A DNA stretch of 7,104 nt from Candidatus Aminicenantota bacterium (GTDB lineage Bacteria; Acidobacteriota; Aminicenantia; Aminicenantales; UBA8522). Under the pieces are notes generated by a model, which saw nothing but the letters and a program-made list of their open reading frames with translations, ran no database searches and had not been told where the DNA came from. The number at the start of each line of letters is the position of its first letter. Position 1 is the stretch's first letter. The DNA is taken from assembly GCA_003524335.1 (NCBI GenBank), contig DQHV01000119.1, positions 192 through 7,295 of the forward strand. The letters run 5' to 3'. Made by a program: the position numbers and the translations under genes. Shown piece by piece: positions 4,704 through 7,104 of the stretch.

Positions 4704-6275
4704 ATGAAAAGAAAGGTCTTGGTTGGCTTTCTCTCCCTCCTCATTCTGGTCAGCCTGTCGGCCCGGGATGAAGACATCTGGGACCGCTCCGTCGAGAAGT
4801 TCTCGACCATCCTCTCCCTGATCGAGAAGAACTACTACCGGGATGTGGAGACAGAGAAACTCATCTATTCCTCCATCCGGGGAATGCTGGAGACCCTCGA
4901 CCCGCACTCCTATTTCCTCGACCCCGACAACCTCTCTCGGATGCGCGAGGAATACACGGGAAAATACTACGGCCTGGGCATCCAGATCCAGAAGCATGAG
5001 GACAGCCTGGTGGTCATCGCCCCGATCGAGGGGACGCCCGCCAGCCGCCTGGGCATCCAGCCGGGCGACATCATTTCAACGATCGACGGCGAAAGCACCA
5101 AGCCCCTGACGAGCTTCGAGGCCATGCAGAAGCTCCGCGGTCCCAAGGGGACCAAGGTCACCATCACCATCGTCCGGGAAGGGCTGGACAAGCCTCTCGA
5201 GCTGACCATCGAGCGGGAGGAGATCCCCCTGCACAGCGTCGCCTACGCCTTCATGATCAGCGACACGACGGGATACATCTTCGTCCGCAACTTCGCCGAG
5301 ACGACGACTGAGGAGTTCGAACAAAAGATGACCCAGCTGGCCGGCCAGGGGATGAAGGAGCTGATCCTCGACCTGAGGGGGAATTCGGGAGGGCCCTTCT
5401 TCCAATCGATCGCGCTCTCGGATGAGTTCCTGCCCAAGAACGATGTCATCGTCTCCATCAAGGGCCGCAACAGGATCTACAACCGGGAATTCCGGGCCCA
5501 AAGGGACGGCCAATTCGAGGACATCCCCCTTGTCATCCTGATCAACAGGGGGAGCGCCAGCGCCTCGGAGATCGTCAGCGGCGCGGTCATGGACAACGAC
5601 CGGGGCTATATCGTCGGTGAGGACTCCTGGGGAAAGGGGCTTGTCCAGACGGTCTTCCCCCTCGGGGAGAACCTGGCTGTCGCCCTGACTACGGCCAAAT
5701 ATTTCACTCCGAGCGGCCGCTCCATCCAGAGGGATTATGAGCATATCGAGGATTACATACTCTACAAGCAGGCGCCTGAGGACCAGCGTGAGGTCCGCTA
5801 TACTGCCAAAGGCCGGAAGGTACTCGGCCAAGGGGGGATCGCGCCCGATTTCGAAGTGACCTCGACTCTCAAGATCTTCACCCTCGAACTGATGACCAGG
5901 GGAGCGTTCTTCGGCTACGCCCGGAAGTTCGCCGCCCACGAGACCGCCCTCTCCAAGGACTTCATTTTTCCCATGAACCAGAGGGATTCCGGAGTTTCGG
6001 GTAAGCTCTCGGCGGGCCGCGATTTTACCGTCGGGACTCCGGTCCTGGAAGAATTCAAGGCCTATCTCCGGGCCGCCAAGATAGCCTTCGATGAGCAAAA
6101 GTTTGAGGAGGCCGAGGCGGAGATCAGGAGGGAGCTGGAGCGGGAGATCATCTCCTCCCTCTGGGGCATAGAAGAGGGCGTAAGGGCCTACCGGAAGACC
6201 GACGCCGTCGTGCTCAAGGCCCTGGAGATCATGCCCGAGGCTTCGAAATTCATCGCCGACAACAACTCTCGTTGA
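4704..6275 (+). CDS. S41 family C-terminal processing peptidase (CtpA/CtpB-like), exported
   Basis: This 523-residue protease cleaves near the C-termini of envelope proteins in the periplasm. Residues 1-20 form a Sec-type signal peptide (MKRK, hydrophobic core, SLSA cleavage region; no lipobox Cys). An N-terminal helical region carries GMLETLDPHSYFLDP (60-74). A PDZ domain spans about 84-170, with YGLGIQI, GTPASRLGIQPGDII and LRGPKGTKVTI. The S41 core follows, with LRGNSGG (224-230) and the Ser-Lys dyad. In NRGSASASEIVSGA the nucleophile is Ser286; Lys311 in GKGLVQ lies 25 residues later, and Gln315 completes the triad spacing known from CtpB. YFTPSGRSIQ (333-342) is the usual post-catalytic motif. 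Residues 390-523 form a charged, mostly helical tail not typical of the shortest CtpA forms. TAA at 4686-4688 in frame forces the start at or after 4689, and ATG 4704 is the only candidate; its ribosome site is weak. It is 54 nt before rpiB. Confidence 0.95.
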   Translation: MKRKVLVGFLSLLILVSLSARDEDIWDRSVEKFSTILSLIEKNYYRDVETEKLIYSSIRGMLETLDPHSYFLDPDNLSRMREEYTGKYYGLGIQIQKHEDSLVVIAPIEGTPASRLGIQPGDIISTIDGESTKPLTSFEAMQKLRGPKGTKVTITIVREGLDKPLELTIEREEIPLHSVAYAFMISDTTGYIFVRNFAETTTEEFEQKMTQLAGQGMKELILDLRGNSGGPFFQSIALSDEFLPKNDVIVSIKGRNRIYNREFRAQRDGQFEDIPLVILINRGSASASEIVSGAVMDNDRGYIVGEDSWGKGLVQTVFPLGENLAVALTTAKYFTPSGRSIQRDYEHIEDYILYKQAPEDQREVRYTAKGRKVLGQGGIAPDFEVTSTLKIFTLELMTRGAFFGYARKFAAHETALSKDFIFPMNQRDSGVSGKLSAGRDFTVGTPVLEEFKAYLRAAKIAFDEQKFEEAEAEIRRELEREIISSLWGIEEGVRAYRKTDAVVLKALEIMPEASKFIADNNSR

Positions 6276-6329
6276 GAAGAGAAACTTCTTCTTCGCTTTT
6301 CCCATGAGTCTGGAGCGGAGGGTAGAGGA

Positions 6330-6782
6330 ATGAAGATCGCCGTCGCGTCCGACCATGCCGGTTTCGACCTCAAGAGCAAAATTGTGGCCTTCCTCGAGGA
6401 GAAGGGGATCGCCTACCGGGATTTCGGGTCCGGGCCCGGCCAGACCGTGGACTATGTGGATTATGGGGTCATGGCCATGGACAGCGTCGTCTCGGGGGAA
6501 TGTGACCGGGCCATCCTTTTCTGCGGCACCGGAATCGGGATGGCCGTCGTCGCTAATAAATATAAAGGTATCCGGGCAACGCCCTGCTGGAACCCATTCA
6601 CCGCCCAGGTGAGTCGCAGCCACAACGATTCCAACTGCCTCACATTGGGGGGACGAACTCTTTCTTTTGAGGAGGCCGTCGAGATCGTCCGGACCTGGCT
6701 GGAGACGCCCTTTGAAGGGGGCCGGCACCAGCGCCGAGTGGCCAAGATCCTCGAGGTCGAGAGAAAGAACTTCAAACCCTGA
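6330..6782 (+). CDS. rpiB: Ribose-5-phosphate isomerase B
   Basis: RpiB interconverts ribose 5-phosphate and ribulose 5-phosphate in the cytosolic pentose phosphate pathway. The 150-residue length is normal for the RpiB/LacAB family. Motifs include SDHAGFDLK (7-15), DYVDYG (41-46), and the active-site loop FCGTGIGM with Cys65 as the likely acid/base residue. SRSHNDSN (95-102) has the ring-opening His98, and LGGR is followed by the C-terminal GGRHQRRVAKI (130-140). All catalytic elements are present. A strong Shine-Dalgarno CGGAGGG (6316-6322) sits 7 nt before ATG 6330 and fixes the start. The gene follows the peptidase by 54 nt and precedes the SHMT gene by 12 nt, so rpiB and glyA are certainly co-transcribed. 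rpiB-glyA adjacency is common in bacteria and links pentose supply with one-carbon metabolism for nucleotide synthesis. Confidence 0.97.
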   Translation: MKIAVASDHAGFDLKSKIVAFLEEKGIAYRDFGSGPGQTVDYVDYGVMAMDSVVSGECDRAILFCGTGIGMAVVANKYKGIRATPCWNPFTAQVSRSHNDSNCLTLGGRTLSFEEAVEIVRTWLETPFEGGRHQRRVAKILEVERKNFKP

Positions 6783-6794
6783 GAGGAGAGAGAG

Positions 6795-7104
6795 ATGTCT
6801 TCATTCAATGATAAGGTTGTATCCCTGGCCGGGCGGGTCGAGCTGAACAACCGCTGGCGTCAGGCGGAGTCCTTCAACCTGATTCCTTCGGAGACAACCC
6901 CATCCCTGCTCGTCAAGCTGTGCGAGATCTCCGACCCGGCGGGCCGGTACGCCGAGCACCGGAGCATGAAGGGCGAGGAGGTCTATTTCTATCAAGGAAC
7001 AGACTTCATCCGGGACGTGGAGCTCGAAACCCAAAAAGAGCTGGGACAGTTCTTCGGCTGCTCCGATGTTGAGCTCCGGCCGATCAGCGGCCAGATGGCC
7101 AACG
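6795..7104 (+). CDS. glyA: Serine hydroxymethyltransferase, N-terminal 103 codons (partial, archaeal-like motifs)
   Basis: SHMT is the PLP enzyme that moves the serine hydroxymethyl group to a folate or pterin carrier, giving glycine and a C1 unit. The fragment matches the SHMT N-terminus in order: FNLIPSE (28-33, the family's ELIASEN, with catalytic-region Ser32-Glu33), GRYAEH (50-55, for YAEGYPG, keeping the Tyr and Glu), YFYQGTDFI (64-72, for RYYGGCEYV, keeping the second Tyr) and RPISGQMAN (95-103, for QPHSGSQAN). The RPISG form and the altered YAEH segment recall archaeal SHMTs more than E. coli GlyA. The PLP lysine lies beyond the window. AGGAG (6784-6788) is 6 nt upstream of ATG 6795. 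The spacing of 12 nt from rpiB places both in one transcript. Another fold-type I PLP enzyme is possible but less likely. Confidence 0.86.
   Translation, partial: MSSFNDKVVSLAGRVELNNRWRQAESFNLIPSETTPSLLVKLCEISDPAGRYAEHRSMKGEEVYFYQGTDFIRDVELETQKELGQFFGCSDVELRPISGQMAN

Noticed and set aside
6276..6291. Weak hairpin GAAGA/TCTTC between the peptidase gene and rpiB, tested as a terminator
   Set aside because: The stem is only five A/T-rich pairs with no proper U-tract, and rpiB has a strong ribosome site with no separate promoter visible, so read-through is more likely.
5076..6728. 550-codon minus-strand open frame opposite the S41 peptidase and rpiB genes
   Set aside because: It runs across two well-supported genes and the gap between them in antisense. 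The product is low-complexity and unrecognisable, and the length reflects GC bias.
1..7104. Mobile elements, CRISPR arrays, tRNA or rRNA genes
   Set aside because: No transposase or integrase motifs, regularly spaced direct repeats or tRNA-like cloverleaf sequences were seen, and the window is filled by well-supported protein genes.

Overview
The window is a GC-rich (visibly well over 50%) stretch of bacterial chromosome with almost no non-coding DNA. It carries nine protein genes in three transcription units. The gene set (KamA-type aminomutase, minimal TatA/TatC, CtpA/B-type periplasmic peptidase with signal peptide, an SHMT with archaeal-like motifs) fits a Gram-negative-type bacterium, perhaps Acidobacteriota/Aminicenantes-like. 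That placement is an impression from gene content and composition, not a demonstrated assignment. I see no mobile elements, CRISPR arrays, tRNA or rRNA genes.

Region 1 (1-336): the last 73 codons of a plus-strand lysine 2,3-aminomutase-type radical SAM enzyme, including its PLP lysine, followed by a short convergent intergenic gap that holds a nested inverted repeat.

Region 2 (337-4592, minus strand): a tightly packed five-gene operon read as tatA - tatC - P-loop nucleotide kinase - dCMP deaminase - double-SIS protein. Every junction either overlaps (26, 4 and 23 nt) or is separated by only 4 nt. A good sigma70-type promoter (TTGACT-17-TATATT) lies 24 nt upstream of tatA. The operon joins the twin-arginine export machinery with a kinase/deaminase pair that should act on deoxynucleotides. 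It ends in a large protein with the architecture of glucokinase regulatory protein (GKRP)/MurQ, which unexpectedly begins with a hydrophobic export or anchor segment.

Region 3 (4704-7104, plus strand, divergent from tat): an S41 C-terminal processing peptidase (exported), then rpiB (ribose-5-phosphate isomerase B) and the start of a serine hydroxymethyltransferase that runs off the window. The 111-bp divergent spacer holds promoters for both directions and a 7-bp GC-rich inverted repeat flanking the tat -35 box.

The most interesting items are the kinase-deaminase gene pair, which looks like a two-gene version of the P-loop-kinase/deaminase fusion used in AvcD/DcdV anti-phage proteins, and the apparently membrane-targeted GKRP-like protein that lacks a MurQ catalytic glutamate. 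Both are ordinary enough in sequence that a housekeeping role remains quite possible.
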